From Clostridium sp. CX1 (lineage in GTDB: Bacteria > Bacillota > Clostridia > Clostridiales > Clostridiaceae): DNA of 64,000 bases. Position numbers and translations under genes: made by a program. The first letter of the stretch is position 1, and every line of letters starts with the position of its first letter. A model generated the notes under the pieces. The model had not been told where the DNA came from. It made no database searches and saw nothing but the letters and a program-made list of their open reading frames with translations. Of the stretch, positions 9,506-19,275 are shown piece after piece. Where the stretch lies: NCBI RefSeq assembly GCF_025398335.1, contig NZ_JAODOO010000014.1:1-64000 (forward strand). The letters run 5' to 3'.

Positions 9506-10363
9506 CTAATTTAAATCTGGTTTTAAGGTATATTTTTCAACCAGAATGAATGCTGCTATAAATATTTCATAGATGATCAGCGTGTATAACAAATTCCAAC
9601 CATTCTTCATAATCAATATACCCATCCTTGCAAGTATACTTTGAACTGTAATAGAAATAATAAAGGGCAGCATCTTCCAATACCATTTTTTAAGTATACA
9701 AGTGAATAATACTAAAAGGATAGATTCAATTAAATGATAGAAAAATATAATTACGATACTGGACAGGTATAAATCAACAAATAATCTATTTACTAAACTT
9801 ATTTGGTAATGTTGTTTCTCCAACAGCAATAAAATTGGGCTGGGGATATGTATAATTATCATCGCCACAAAGTAGAATGTTATGGATCTTATTAATCCAT
9901 AGCGCTTTTTATTCATTTCCGAAAACCATTTGCTGTAAAATGATAGAATGCCAACAACTGTAATAATCGTCATGTAGTATCTCCACCAATGATGCACATA
10001 TAGTCCTTGTTTCACAAACAAATACTCTATAAAGGTGAAAAAAGCTGCAACAAAGAAAATCCAGCCATACCGAAAAGAAAATGCTACCATCACAGTTGCT
10101 GTTGCTGGATAAAGTGTAGTATTAAGTAATAAATGCCCTAACAGGTTTTGAGCCCAAGGGTTTGAAAACACACCAGTTTTGTAAGCATAGGAATTAAATA
10201 AGCCAAGCACCAAAAATTCACCAATCCATGCAAGACTTCCTGAGAATAAATAAAAAACCAAAAGCGTGGAAACTTTATATTTGTTCCTTTTTATATATAT
10301 GGCATAGGCAGCAATACTTACACCAAGAACGGCTAAACAAATATACCAAAATATATTTTTCAT
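9506..10363 (-). CDS. Multi-pass membrane protein, CBO0543 family
   Basis: A 285-residue, strongly hydrophobic protein with about seven to eight predicted membrane helices, the first at residues 5-22. The pattern LAWIGEFLVLGLFNSYAY ... GHLLLNTTLYP resembles CBO0543-type proteins that I recall from Clostridium and Bacillus, whose function is unknown. The ATG at 10363 follows AGAGGTG. No operon partner is visible. Membrane location is a sequence-based prediction; the family name is from memory and moderately sure. Confidence 0.65.
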   Translation of the reverse strand: MKNIFWYICLAVLGVSIAAYAIYIKRNKYKVSTLLVFYLFSGSLAWIGEFLVLGLFNSYAYKTGVFSNPWAQNLLGHLLLNTTLYPATATVMVAFSFRYGWIFFVAAFFTFIEYLFVKQGLYVHHWWRYYMTIITVVGILSFYSKWFSEMNKKRYGLIRSITFYFVAMIIIHIPSPILLLLEKQHYQISLVNRLFVDLYLSSIVIIFFYHLIESILLVLFTCILKKWYWKMLPFIISITVQSILARMGILIMKNGWNLLYTLIIYEIFIAAFILVEKYTLKPDLN

Positions 10364-10770
10364 AGGACACCTCTAAAACATTAATTATATGTATAGTAAT
10401 CTTTATTGTTTACTTTTAAGTGGTGTGATATTCAACAAAAGGCTATAGTCCCTTTAAATAGGACTTTCTTTGGTCGTTATGAATAGTCTTATGGTACAGG
10501 TGTGCTGATACATTGATTAATTTAAAAGGTATGTTATTATTTGTAATAAGATGAATTTTTAACTAAGGAAAATGATGGGAGAGGACATCAAGTGAATTCT
10601 GCTGCTTACCAGTAAAATCTGTGATATATAGATAATATTAACTAATCTTAGCCCAAGTAGGATATAATAAATTATAGACTAAATACATTATATGCAGTCT
10701 ATGTATAAATTAAGTAAAATAAATAGGTATATAGTAATATGTACTAGATATTTTAAGGAGGTAGTTACTT
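10364..10770. other. Intergenic region, 407 bp
   Basis: No coding region seen. It separates the divergent membrane-protein and SPFH genes and must hold both promoters. TATAAT-like hexamers are abundant in this AT-rich stretch, so I do not assign one. Confidence 0.35.
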
Positions 10771-11661
10771 ATGAAGGAAGTGGAAATTAAAACTAGTTCG
10801 GGGATTAGCATATTCTTTATTAATTTACTATTATTTATTTTAGCAGCTGCCCTATTTATTATAGGTATTAATGCAGGAAACAATGGGTCTACAAAACTAT
10901 CTGTAATATTAATTATTATTGCCGTCATCAGCTTTGTAATATGGATACTGATGTTTCCGGGTTTTTTCATTCTTCAACCTAATGAAGGAGCTGCACTTGT
11001 CCTTATGGGAGCATACAAGGGAACAGTTAAACAATCAGGTTGGCATTGGGCAAACCCATTTTATACTAAAAGGAAGGTTTCTCTACGGTCTAGAAATCTT
11101 AATGGTGAAAGGTTGAAGGTTAATGATGAAATGGGTAATCCCATTGAAATTGCCACTGTTGTTGTTTGGAAGGTTAATAATACTGTGGAAGCATTGTTTA
11201 ATGTTGAAAATTACTCAGAATTTGTAAAAGTACAAAGCGAGTCTGCCTTAAGGCACCTAGCTGGCATGTACCCTTATGATATAACTGATGATACAAAACA
11301 AATTTCTCTTAGAGGAAGTGCAGATGAAGTTTCAGAAGCACTAAAAAATGAGCTTCAGGAAAGGGTTGGAAAAGCAGGAGTGATTGTTGAAGAAGCAAGG
11401 CTTAGCCATCTTGCCTATGCCCCAGAAATTGCCGCATCGATGCTTCAAAGGCAGCAGGCAGCTGCTATAATTGCAGCACGCCAGAAGATCGTTGAAGGAG
11501 CAGTGGGGATGGTTGAAATGGCTATTAATAAATTAGGTGAAAATAAAGTAGTAGATTTAGACGACGAAAGAAAAGCAGCTATGGTAAGCAACTTAATGGT
11601 TGTGCTTTGTGGTGAAAGGTCTACCCAGCCTGTTGTTAACACTGGAACACCTCATAATTAG
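10771..11661 (+). CDS. SPFH/Band 7 domain membrane protein
   Basis: A 296-residue protein with two N-terminal membrane helices (~12-33 and ~43-66) followed by an SPFH (stomatin/prohibitin/flotillin/HflK) domain from about residue 68 ([20 protein letters not shown], then GWHWANPF). The C-terminal part is helical ([37 protein letters not shown]), as in SPFH proteins that build membrane-bound rings. The start ATG follows AAGGAGGTAGTTACTT. It is a single gene. SPFH proteins organise membrane microdomains or modulate proteases; the precise role here cannot be deduced. Confidence 0.88.
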   Translation: MKEVEIKTSSGISIFFINLLLFILAAALFIIGINAGNNGSTKLSVILIIIAVISFVIWILMFPGFFILQPNEGAALVLMGAYKGTVKQSGWHWANPFYTKRKVSLRSRNLNGERLKVNDEMGNPIEIATVVVWKVNNTVEALFNVENYSEFVKVQSESALRHLAGMYPYDITDDTKQISLRGSADEVSEALKNELQERVGKAGVIVEEARLSHLAYAPEIAASMLQRQQAAAIIAARQKIVEGAVGMVEMAINKLGENKVVDLDDERKAAMVSNLMVVLCGERSTQPVVNTGTPHN

Positions 11662-11762
11662 AGGCTGCATAATAGTAATATAACTGCCCTAGTAGTGATA
11701 AAGTATAAATTGAAAACATAAATTGCTAATTCAGGAGTTGAATATGTAATTGATCATATAAC

Positions 11763-11840
11763 AGCAAGCCAATGCTTAACGTAAAAAGCATTGGCTTGAA
11801 ATCTCTAAAGATAACCTTCAAAATACTGACACCTATCTTT
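11763..11840 (+). repeat. IS-end-like hairpin repeat (short copy)
   Basis: AAGCCAATGCTT ... AAGCATTGGCTT hairpin followed by CTTCAAAATACTGACACC, related to the repeat at 8024, 25618, 30028 and 34485. It lies between the SPFH gene and the methyltransferase gene and could end the SPFH transcript. Confidence 0.5.
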
Positions 11841-11992
11841 CGATAGGTGGGTACCCCCAGAACTTAACACAGTTGAAGCGAACAGCTGCTTGGACTTTAA
11901 CCCTAGTATATGATATAATACCACTTAACCCCACAAAGAAAGATTTTGTATTTAATAATTTTAAAAATAAAACAGAAGAGGAAGATAAAAAC

Positions 11993-12820
11993 ATGACAAT
12001 GGAATTGGAGAAATACTATAATAAGTTTTGTGAGGATAAGAGATTAACGAGAAAATATGGACAAGTTGAATATATAACTTCTATGAAATATATTCATGAG
12101 TATTTAGGGAATAATAAGAACGCAAAAATCTTAGATGTTGGTGCAGGGACAGGCAAATATTCTGTACAGTTAGCAAATGAAGGATATGATGTTACTGCAA
12201 TTGAACTTGTGAAACATAATCTAGGTATATTAAAGTCAAAAGGAAGTACAGCAAAAGCCTTTTAGGGAACAGCATTAGATTTATCAAGATTTTCAGAAAA
12301 TACTTTTGACATCACCTTAGTGTTTGGACCAATGTATCATTTATATACATTGGAGGATAAGGTAAAAGCCCTTCAAGAGGCAAAAAGGGTAACCAAGCCT
12401 AGTGGTGTTATCTTAGTAGCATATTGTATGAACGAATATAGTGTGTTAACCTATGGGTTTAAGGAAAATAATATTCGTGACTGTATTGACAATGGGAAAC
12501 TTACTGATGATTTTCATGTTATATCAGAACCAAAAGATTTATATGATTATGTAAGAATTGAAGATATTAATAAATTAAATGAAGAAGCAGGACTTAAGAG
12601 AATAAAAATAATTGCAGCGGATGGACCAGCTAATTATATGAGACAAGTTATAAATGTTATGGATGAAGAGACATTTCAAGCTTTTCTTAATTATCACTTT
12701 TCCACCTGTGAAAGACCAGATTTGCTTGGAGCAAGTGCACATACATTAGACATTTTGATAAAGGAATCAAGTGAGGAAGATGCAGTAATTGAGCCTAAAG
12801 AAGTGGAATTACTTGATTGA
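11993..12820 (+). pseudogene. Class I SAM-dependent methyltransferase interrupted by an in-frame TAG
   Basis: Two open stretches in the same frame (to 12262 and from 12266) are separated by a single TAG at 12263-12265. Together they make one Rossmann methyltransferase of ~275 aa: motif I ILDVGAGTGKYS near residues 42-53, then LDLSRFSENTFDI, FGPMYHLYTLEDK, and VLVAYCMN-like sequence. At the stop the sequence reads KAF-stop-GTALDLS; a CAG (Gln) changed to TAG would explain it. Nothing else looks damaged, so this is a recent nonsense mutation, a suppressed codon or a sequencing error. ATG 11993 is chosen over the upstream frame because GAGGAAGA precedes it and motif I spacing fits. Substrate unknown. 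Confidence 0.8.
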
Positions 12821-12827
12821 AAATAAT

Positions 12828-12863
12828 AAATCACATGAGGATTGAACCTTATGTGATTTTTTG
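12828..12863 (+). terminator. Terminator after methyltransferase gene
   Basis: Arms AAATCACATGAGG and CCTTATGTGATTT with loop ATTGAA, followed by a T run. Confidence 0.8.
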
Positions 12864-13046
12864 CTACAACTCTCAAAAATGGTAAAAAAGAAAATTATTA
12901 CAGGTAGAAAAAGGATGTAATATTAAAACATGTAGTATAATTAAAGCAGAGGAGTTTAGCTAGGCAAGACACAGCAATCACTATTTTAAAGTTAAAATAT
13001 GAAACCATAAAACAATATTAATTATTAGTGAAAGGAATTGTTAGAC

Positions 13047-13550
13047 ATGAAATTACTCATACATGATTTAGAAACTAAGGATTTTGAAAAATTATATCCT
13101 AATTCATTAGATGAGACAATGGTTATTTCTAATGACGGTACTATACATCACTGCATAGGATGCTTTGGATGCTGGGTGAAGACACCTGCAGCCTGTGTAA
13201 TAGGTGATAAATACGGAGATATGGGAAAATATCTATCAAAATGTAAAGAGGTAACTATTATAAGCAGATGTTGTTACGGTGGATTTAGTCCATTTGTAAA
13301 AAATGTGTTAGACAGAAGTATTTCCTACGTACACCCTTACTTTATAACAAGGAACGGAGAGATGCATCACCGTAGACGATACGAAAATCATTTTGATATG
13401 AGGGTATGGTTTTATGGTGAAAATATAATGGAAAGAGAAAAGCAAACTGCTAAAAGGTTGGTAAAAGCAAATTCTATCAATTTAGATTGTAATGTTTGTG
13501 GTATTACATTTGTTAACAGTATTGAGGAAATGGAGGGGCAGATTCTATGA
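13047..13550 (+). CDS. Flavodoxin-fold NAD(P)H-dependent reductase with Cys motif
   Basis: A 167-residue protein with the cysteine pattern CIGCFGCWVKTPAACVI near residues 34-50, as in the iron-sulfur flavoprotein/NADPH-dependent FMN reductase group, then ISRCCYGGFSPFVKNVLDRS. It lacks the usual N-terminal GSP loop of its neighbour. The start ATG 13047 is preferred over TTG 13038 because AAAGG at 13031 is badly spaced for the latter. The stop overlaps the next gene by 4 nt (ATGA), so the two are co-translated and perhaps form one redox unit. Substrate unknown. Confidence 0.78.
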   Translation: MKLLIHDLETKDFEKLYPNSLDETMVISNDGTIHHCIGCFGCWVKTPAACVIGDKYGDMGKYLSKCKEVTIISRCCYGGFSPFVKNVLDRSISYVHPYFITRNGEMHHRRRYENHFDMRVWFYGENIMEREKQTAKRLVKANSINLDCNVCGITFVNSIEEMEGQIL

Positions 13551-14185
13551 AGATAGCTCTTATAAATGGAAGCCCAAAAATGAAAGACAGTGCGTCTAAC
13601 TGTATCTTACATGAATTGAAGGCTTTTTTGGAGAAGAATAGTAATATAATTACTGAATATTACTTTAGAAAGCCGCAGTTGAGTAAAGAAGAGATGGAGG
13701 AACTAATAGAGTATGATATTTTAGTATTTGCATTTCCTCTATATGTGGACGGAATTCCATCTCATCTGTTAAATTGCCTTATTCAATTAGAAGGGTATTT
13801 TGCAAACATAAAGGAAAAAGAAATTATGGTTTATTCCTTGGTTAACTGTGGGTTTTATGAAGGTCATCATAATGAATTAGCAATTGAAATGATGGAAAAT
13901 TGGTGTGCAAAAGCAGGACTTAGGTGGGGACAGGGGATTGGTATTGGAGCAGGCGGAATGCTTCCAGCTTTAAATAATATTCCAATTGGCCATGGGCCTA
14001 AGAAAAACCTAGAAAAGGTATTGAAACAACTTGCAGATAACATAGTTAAATGTGCTTCAGAAGAGAATATATTTACTACAGCAAACTTTCCAAGAGTATT
14101 GTATAAACTTGCCGCAGAAATGGGATGGCGACGATCAATTAAAGCAAATGGTTTAAAGAGAAAAGATCTATTTTTAAGAAAATAG
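13547..14185 (+). CDS. NAD(P)H-dependent oxidoreductase (flavodoxin fold)
   Basis: A 212-residue protein starting KIALINGSPKMKDSASNCIL, the FMN-phosphate loop of flavodoxin-like reductases, followed by DILVFAFPLYVDGIPSHLLNCLI, typical of the NADPH-dependent FMN reductase family. It overlaps the preceding gene by 4 nt, which indicates translational coupling. A hairpin terminator follows at 14234. Its electron acceptor is not evident. Confidence 0.85.
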   Translation: MKIALINGSPKMKDSASNCILHELKAFLEKNSNIITEYYFRKPQLSKEEMEELIEYDILVFAFPLYVDGIPSHLLNCLIQLEGYFANIKEKEIMVYSLVNCGFYEGHHNELAIEMMENWCAKAGLRWGQGIGIGAGGMLPALNNIPIGHGPKKNLEKVLKQLADNIVKCASEENIFTTANFPRVLYKLAAEMGWRRSIKANGLKRKDLFLRK

Positions 14186-14233
14186 GAAGGTTTCAAGTGC
14201 TTAAGAAGATTTATGAAATAAAAAGTAGATGTA

Positions 14234-14272
14234 AAAAACCTATGCTTAAAGATTATTAAAGCATAGGTTTTG
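14234..14272 (+). terminator. Terminator of the reductase operon
   Basis: AAAACCTATGCTTTAA-like arm pairing with TTAAAGCATAGGTTTT; it lies between convergent genes and may work in both directions. Confidence 0.75.
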
Positions 14273-14325
14273 CACTGCGTAAATAATTAAGCTTAGAAGA
14301 AAATTTCAAATAAATCTTATTATGA

Positions 14326-14982
14326 TTATAAATATTTACTGCCTTCTTTTACACTTAGGGGATGTAAAGTATTATTATCAATAAAACTTTTCACCCATTC
14401 CTTGTTTGTTTTGGAGAATTCCCTTAGTATCCAGCCAATAGCTTTATTGATAAAAAATTCTTTAGTATCTTTGTTTTCAAGAATAATCTTTTCTAAAAGC
14501 TTAGTATCTGTTTTTTCCTTATATTTAAGCTGAAAAAGAAGAGATGTACGTCTTAACCATATATTGTCACTGATACACCATTTCATAATATATTCTTCAA
14601 TTAAATAGGGATATTTACTACAAAGTTCCCCTACTACCTTTGGTGCTAGAATATCCGCAGCATCCCACCAGGACTTAGTAACAATAAGCTTTTCTATTTT
14701 TTCAATTTCAGTATCTAACATATAATCTTTCATTGCTACTAGGTAGTCAGCAGCGAGATATTGAAATTCACGCTCTGGCAAAGCCCAGCATTTAAATACA
14801 AAATCCCAGTCAATTTCCTTTTTCTTTTTAGCTTCCTTTATAAAAGCTTTTTGTAACTCATTTCGTTTAGGTCTTTTCAACCCAAGAAAAGGGAATTGGT
14901 TTTTCATATATGCAGACATAGGTAAAGCATTTTCCTCTGATTTATTTCTATAAAAAATCTCAATAATATCAACTTGATTCAT
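14326..14982 (-). CDS. DNA alkylation repair protein (AlkD-like HEAT-repeat glycosylase)
   Basis: A 218-residue, helix-rich protein with AlkD-family signatures: MSAYMKNQFPFLGLKRPKRNEL near residues 23-44, WALPEREFQYLAADYL, SWWDAADILAPKVVG, and NKAIGWILREFSK. AlkD enzymes are HEAT-repeat DNA glycosylases that remove positively charged N3- and N7-alkylpurines without base flipping. It is 12 bp downstream of the following pyridoxamine-oxidase-like gene on the same strand, so the two are probably cotranscribed. Confidence 0.88.
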   Translation of the reverse strand: MNQVDIIEIFYRNKSEENALPMSAYMKNQFPFLGLKRPKRNELQKAFIKEAKKKKEIDWDFVFKCWALPEREFQYLAADYLVAMKDYMLDTEIEKIEKLIVTKSWWDAADILAPKVVGELCSKYPYLIEEYIMKWCISDNIWLRRTSLLFQLKYKEKTDTKLLEKIILENKDTKEFFINKAIGWILREFSKTNKEWVKSFIDNNTLHPLSVKEGSKYL

Positions 14983-14994
14983 GGCGATTTTAGG

Positions 14995-15387
14995 TTAAAA
15001 TTTAACTACTCTAGGAGCAGTTGTAAATGAAGAGATTGTAGCTACTACATCTTTTAGGTACAATACTTGAGTGTTGTCATCTGTTGCAGAATACATTGAT
15101 TGTAAACTAGGATAACTGTCAAGCATACTTTGTTTTGCTTCTATACGGTCATCTTCAACGGCTACTGCCTGAACACGAATCCACTGACCATCATACATAC
15201 CACAAATTTCAATCTTAGGATTTTTCATCATTTGCTTGGAAACATCTTTAGACTTTCCTGTCTGAATATATAATTTGCCTTCAAATATGTTAACTGTTCC
15301 AAAAGGACGTACTCTTGGTTGATCACCATCCATTGTTGCCAGATAGTAAGTCTCACATTTCTTTAAAAATTCATAAACCTCTTCCAT
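14995..15387 (-). CDS. Pyridoxamine 5'-phosphate oxidase-like flavin-binding protein
   Basis: A 130-residue split-barrel protein: YLATMDGDQPRVRPFGTVNIFEGKLYI, then TGKSKDVSKQMMKNPKIEIC, typical of the NimA/PNPOx-like family that binds FMN, F420 or heme. The frame is open to a TTG at 15402, but GGAGG there is the ribosome binding site of the ATG at 15387. It probably heads a two-gene operon with the AlkD-like gene. The physiological substrate is not known for most members. Confidence 0.85.
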   Translation of the reverse strand: MEEVYEFLKKCETYYLATMDGDQPRVRPFGTVNIFEGKLYIQTGKSKDVSKQMMKNPKIEICGMYDGQWIRVQAVAVEDDRIEAKQSMLDSYPSLQSMYSATDDNTQVLYLKDVVATISSFTTAPRVVKF

Positions 15388-15777
15388 TAGTAATACCTCC
15401 AATACTTTAATACTTACATTTTTAGTACTTATAGTAGAATTATACCACTAAGACTGCTAAATACAAGTGATGTATGCAAGTAAAAAATAGCCCAATGGGC
15501 ACATTTTACAGGACTTGCTATATATTGTAGTTTGAAAAGGTTCCCAAATTTATCACCTACATGTAAATATCTATAATATTAAAACGATATAATATATAAT
15601 TAAATAAACTATAGTAATTTATTATTATAGAACAAAATTTATATTTTATATTGGATACATATGAATGTTAGTATTGAATTAGTTTAAACTATATGAAAAA
15701 TTAATATAAGATATAGAGCATCAAGTAGTGGAATTTTTATCTTTATTTTAAATAAAAAATTAAAATATTGAAAGAAG
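15388..15777. other. Intergenic region, 390 bp
   Basis: No gene seen. The region separates divergent transcripts and is very AT-rich towards 15580-15780. Confidence 0.35.
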
Positions 15778-16983
15778 ATGAATGAATTGATTAAAAAACC
15801 AGCATATTTTATAGTTGCAATTATGGTGTTTTTAACATTGGTGGGATGTAAAAAAATTAAAATAGAAAGCGATAATACAAGCATAAAAGTGGATAAGGCA
15901 TTGGAACAAGTTAAAGGAATGACTCTGGATGAAAAGATAGGTCAGATGGTAATTGCAGGTGTGGATGGTTATATAAATGACGAGCATTCAAGTGAGCTAA
16001 TTACAAAATATCATGTTGGTGGGTTCATACTGCTTGGTAAGAATGTAGAAAATACCAATCAGGTCCTGAGCTTGCTTAACTCTTTAAAGAAAATCAGCGT
16101 AGAATCTGGGAGTAAAATACCATTATTTCTGGGAGTTGATCAGGAGGGTGGAAGGGTAGACAGAATGCCTCCTGAATTTGAGAAACTTCCTACCAATAAG
16201 GCTATAGGTCAAATAAACAATAGTGCATTTTCATATTCTATGGGGAAATTACTTGGGCAGGAGGTGAAAGCCTTCGGATACAATATTGATTTTGCTCCGG
16301 TTTTGGATATAAATAGCAACCCTAAAAATCCTGTAATAGGTGACAGATCCTTTGGCCCTACTTCAGATATTGTAACAAAACTTGGAATTGAGACCATGAA
16401 AGGAATTCGCTCTGAAAATATTATACCTGCAGTAAAACATTTTCCAGGTCACGGGGATACTTCGGTAGATTCTCATACAGGGCTTCCAGTAGTTAACAAC
16501 GACTTAACTAGATTAAAGAACTTTGAACTAGTTCCCTTTGCGGAGGCAATAAAGAATAATGTTGATATTATAATGGTTGCCCATATTCTTTTTCCTAAAA
16601 TAGATCCAAAGTACCCTTCATCTATGTCAAAAACCATAATAACTGATGTTTTAAGAAATAGTATGAAATACGATGGAATTGTAATAACCGATGACATGAC
16701 TATGGGAGCAATAGCAAATAATTACAACATAGGGGAGGCTGCGGTGACATCTGTTAACGCGGGAAGTGATATTATCTTGGTATGCCATGATTTTAATAAA
16801 GAGACCCAAGTAATCAATGCATTAAAGGCGGCAGTTCAAAATGGCACTTTGACTCAGGAAACAGTTGATAATAGTGTATACAAAATATTGAAACTAAAGC
16901 AGAAATACAATATATCTGATAAAAACATTCCAACCTTGGATGTAAATAGCATAAATAATTCAATTAAGGAGGGGATTAAATGA
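15778..16983 (+). CDS. nagZ: Glycoside hydrolase family 3, beta-N-acetylhexosaminidase-type lipoprotein
   Basis: A 401-residue protein. Residues 1-24 are a lipoprotein signal with lipobox TLVGC (Cys24), so the enzyme is predicted to be anchored outside the membrane. The GH3 barrel follows: DEKIGQMVIAGVDG, LGVDQEGGRVDRMP, and the NagZ-type loop KHFPGHGDTSVDSHTGLP (from residue 220) with the His-Asp pair that acts as general acid/base. TDDMTMGAI carries the nucleophile Asp region. It removes N-acetylglucosamine from muropeptides during wall turnover. The stop overlaps the next gene by 4 nt. Confidence 0.88.
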   Translation: MNELIKKPAYFIVAIMVFLTLVGCKKIKIESDNTSIKVDKALEQVKGMTLDEKIGQMVIAGVDGYINDEHSSELITKYHVGGFILLGKNVENTNQVLSLLNSLKKISVESGSKIPLFLGVDQEGGRVDRMPPEFEKLPTNKAIGQINNSAFSYSMGKLLGQEVKAFGYNIDFAPVLDINSNPKNPVIGDRSFGPTSDIVTKLGIETMKGIRSENIIPAVKHFPGHGDTSVDSHTGLPVVNNDLTRLKNFELVPFAEAIKNNVDIIMVAHILFPKIDPKYPSSMSKTIITDVLRNSMKYDGIVITDDMTMGAIANNYNIGEAAVTSVNAGSDIILVCHDFNKETQVINALKAAVQNGTLTQETVDNSVYKILKLKQKYNISDKNIPTLDVNSINNSIKEGIK

Positions 16984-18716
16984 AAGTTGTAAAGTACATT
17001 AGGAGCATTTTCGCTGGGATTTACGCAAGTCTTAAAAGGTTTCCAATAACTATATTGTTTTCAGCTTCTGTAGCTGCCATGCTTATAGTAATATCGGAAA
17101 CTACTCCGCGAGAGGATATTTTAGGAAGAATAGCTATGATTCTTGGACTGGGGATTCCTATTTCACTATGTATAAAGCTTTTCTTTGAGAAAAGAGATGA
17201 AAAAAATATCTACAAGTTTGCAGCAGGTTATATAAGTGGTTCTTTATTCCTGATTTTATATTACTTTTTATTCTTAAAGAACATGACCATGGTTCCTGTT
17301 ACAAGGTATGTTGGGGTAAGTCTTATACTATATCTAGCTTTTCTTTTTATACCATACTTTATAAAAAAAGAACAATTTGAACTGTACGTTATAACTGTAT
17401 TTACAGGGTTTTTTATTACTATAATTTATTCAGTTGTATTACAGGGTGGACTTTCCGCAATTTTGTTTACAATAGATAAACTTCTTGGAATAAAAATTTT
17501 AGGTAAAGTTTATTATTATACATGGCTGCTTGTAATTTTTTTATTTGCAGTATCCTATTTCCTTTCAGGAATACCACTTAAAACTGGAGAATTAAATCTA
17601 AAATCTTATCCGAAGCTGTTAAGAATACTACTTTTATACATTGTAATGCCACTTTTGACTATATATACAATAATACTATATATATTTTTTGGAAAGATAA
17701 TAGTAACAATGCAGTGGCCTGTAGGATTAGTTTCACATCTGGTTTTATGGTATTCAGTTATTGTTACTATAGTACTATTCTTTATTACACCTATAAAAGA
17801 TGAGAATATATGGCAAAATAAGTTTTTTAAATTTTCTCCTAAAATAATCTTACCTCTTATAATAATGATGTTTATTTCCATCGGTATAAGAATAAATGCC
17901 TATGGGGTAACAGAAAAGAGATATTTTGTTGTTATCTTAGCTTTGTGGGTATTTTGTATAATGCTATACTTCTCCTTTGCTAAAAAGTTGAGGAATATAG
18001 TAATTCCTATTACTCTTTCTATTGTTACTTTGATTTCTATATTTGGTCCTGTTAGTAGTTACTCTATTTCAAAGATGAGTCAGAATAATAGGTTTGAAAA
18101 AATTCTTGTAAAAGATAATATGATCAAGGATGGAAAGATACAAAGTTCTCTTGATATATCTCAAGAAGATAAAGCTCAGATAAGCAGTATACTTGATTAT
18201 TTTAACAGGAATCACAGCTTAAAAGATGTTAAATATCTTCCAGAAAACTTTAAGTTAGAAGATATGAAAAAGGTATTTGGATTTGAATATGTTGTTCCAA
18301 ACTATCTAGGTCCTGAAGGATTCTTTAACTTTATGAGAGATCCATCGGAAAGGGTTGTAGATATAAAAGGATATGATTATCTATTTGACATGAGGACTCT
18401 TAATGGAGAGGGTACTGTATCAAATGCTCCTTTAACTGCAAATTATAATTATGAAACTGCCGTTGTAAAAATAAATTATCATGGAACTGAAGTATATACT
18501 AAAGATTTAAACTCTTTTGCAAGGAACCTTTTCCATAAACAAAGTGCAGCTTTAAATAAAAACTTTATATCACCAGAGGACATGACATTTGTAGAAGAAA
18601 ACGATAAAGTAAGTGTTAAATTTATTCTCTTAAACGTAGCAGGTAGTAAAAATCCATCAAGTGGAGAGTTGAATACTAATGGAATTGAATTCTATATTCT
18701 TGTAAAAATCAAGTAG
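16980..18716 (+). CDS. DUF4153-type polytopic membrane protein
   Basis: A 578-residue protein with about eleven hydrophobic helices up to residue ~370, then a ~210-residue soluble C-terminal domain. It resembles DUF4153 family proteins (IFAGIYASLKRFPITILFSA at the N-terminus; LPLLTIYTIILY-like helices). The ATGA overlap with the GH3 lipoprotein gene shows translational coupling, so a role at the cell surface or in wall turnover is a reasonable inference. Its molecular function is not known to me. A terminator follows. Confidence 0.7.
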   Translation: MKVVKYIRSIFAGIYASLKRFPITILFSASVAAMLIVISETTPREDILGRIAMILGLGIPISLCIKLFFEKRDEKNIYKFAAGYISGSLFLILYYFLFLKNMTMVPVTRYVGVSLILYLAFLFIPYFIKKEQFELYVITVFTGFFITIIYSVVLQGGLSAILFTIDKLLGIKILGKVYYYTWLLVIFLFAVSYFLSGIPLKTGELNLKSYPKLLRILLLYIVMPLLTIYTIILYIFFGKIIVTMQWPVGLVSHLVLWYSVIVTIVLFFITPIKDENIWQNKFFKFSPKIILPLIIMMFISIGIRINAYGVTEKRYFVVILALWVFCIMLYFSFAKKLRNIVIPITLSIVTLISIFGPVSSYSISKMSQNNRFEKILVKDNMIKDGKIQSSLDISQEDKAQISSILDYFNRNHSLKDVKYLPENFKLEDMKKVFGFEYVVPNYLGPEGFFNFMRDPSERVVDIKGYDYLFDMRTLNGEGTVSNAPLTANYNYETAVVKINYHGTEVYTKDLNSFARNLFHKQSAALNKNFISPEDMTFVEENDKVSVKFILLNVAGSKNPSSGELNTNGIEFYILVKIK

Positions 18717-18744
18717 CATGGCATTTCTTCAGAGATTTCACATT

Positions 18745-18781
18745 TAAATTCCAGTAAAAATAAAATTTTTACTGGAATTTA
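18745..18781 (+). terminator. Terminator of the GH3/DUF4153 operon
   Basis: AAATTCCAGTAAAAA pairs perfectly with TTTTTACTGGAATTT. Confidence 0.8.
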
Positions 18782-18988
18782 GATGCAAATCTCTGTATAT
18801 TAATTAAAGTAGTTTGCTTTATATAATAAAAGATGATATACTTAGTAAGTAACTTAAATAAATAGTATTAATTTAAACACGAATATATTTCAATGAGTAC
18901 TTATAAAATAGTATAATGATATCGAAATTTTATTAGTGAATTATTACAAAGAATTTAAGAATAATAAAGTTTCGGAGGTACACATTAT

Positions 18989-19186
18989 ATGAATGGTACA
19001 GTTAAATGGTTTAACGCAGAAAAAGGATTTGGATTTATTACAGGAGAAGATGGAGTTGATGTTTTTGCACATTTTTCTCAAATAAATTCAGATGGTTTTA
19101 AATCACTTGAAGAAGGTCAAAAAGTTTCTTATGACGTAGTTAAGGGACCAAAAGGACCTCAAGCAGAAAATATTACAGTTATTTAA
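18989..19186 (+). CDS. Cold shock protein, CspA family
   Basis: A 65-residue single cold-shock domain: [18 protein letters not shown] with RNP1 (KGFGFI), then VFAHFSQI (RNP2), and a C-terminal QAENITVI strand. It binds single-stranded RNA and DNA and melts secondary structure. The long AT-rich leader before the start (from about 18840) may be a structured 5' UTR, as in many csp genes. A terminator follows, and a DEAD-box RNA helicase gene lies immediately downstream, a pairing that fits joint RNA remodelling. Confidence 0.95.
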   Translation: MNGTVKWFNAEKGFGFITGEDGVDVFAHFSQINSDGFKSLEEGQKVSYDVVKGPKGPQAENITVI

Positions 19187-19200
19187 TTAATGAATATTTT

Positions 19201-19234
19201 ACCCCTTAAATAGATAACTATTTAAGGGGTTTTT
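19201..19234 (+). terminator. Terminator of the cold shock gene
   Basis: CCCCTTAAATA-gataac-TATTTAAGGGG followed by six T residues. Confidence 0.88.
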
Positions 19235-19275
19235 AGTTGTTAAAAATTAAAAACACCAATTTAAAAGGAGAACAA

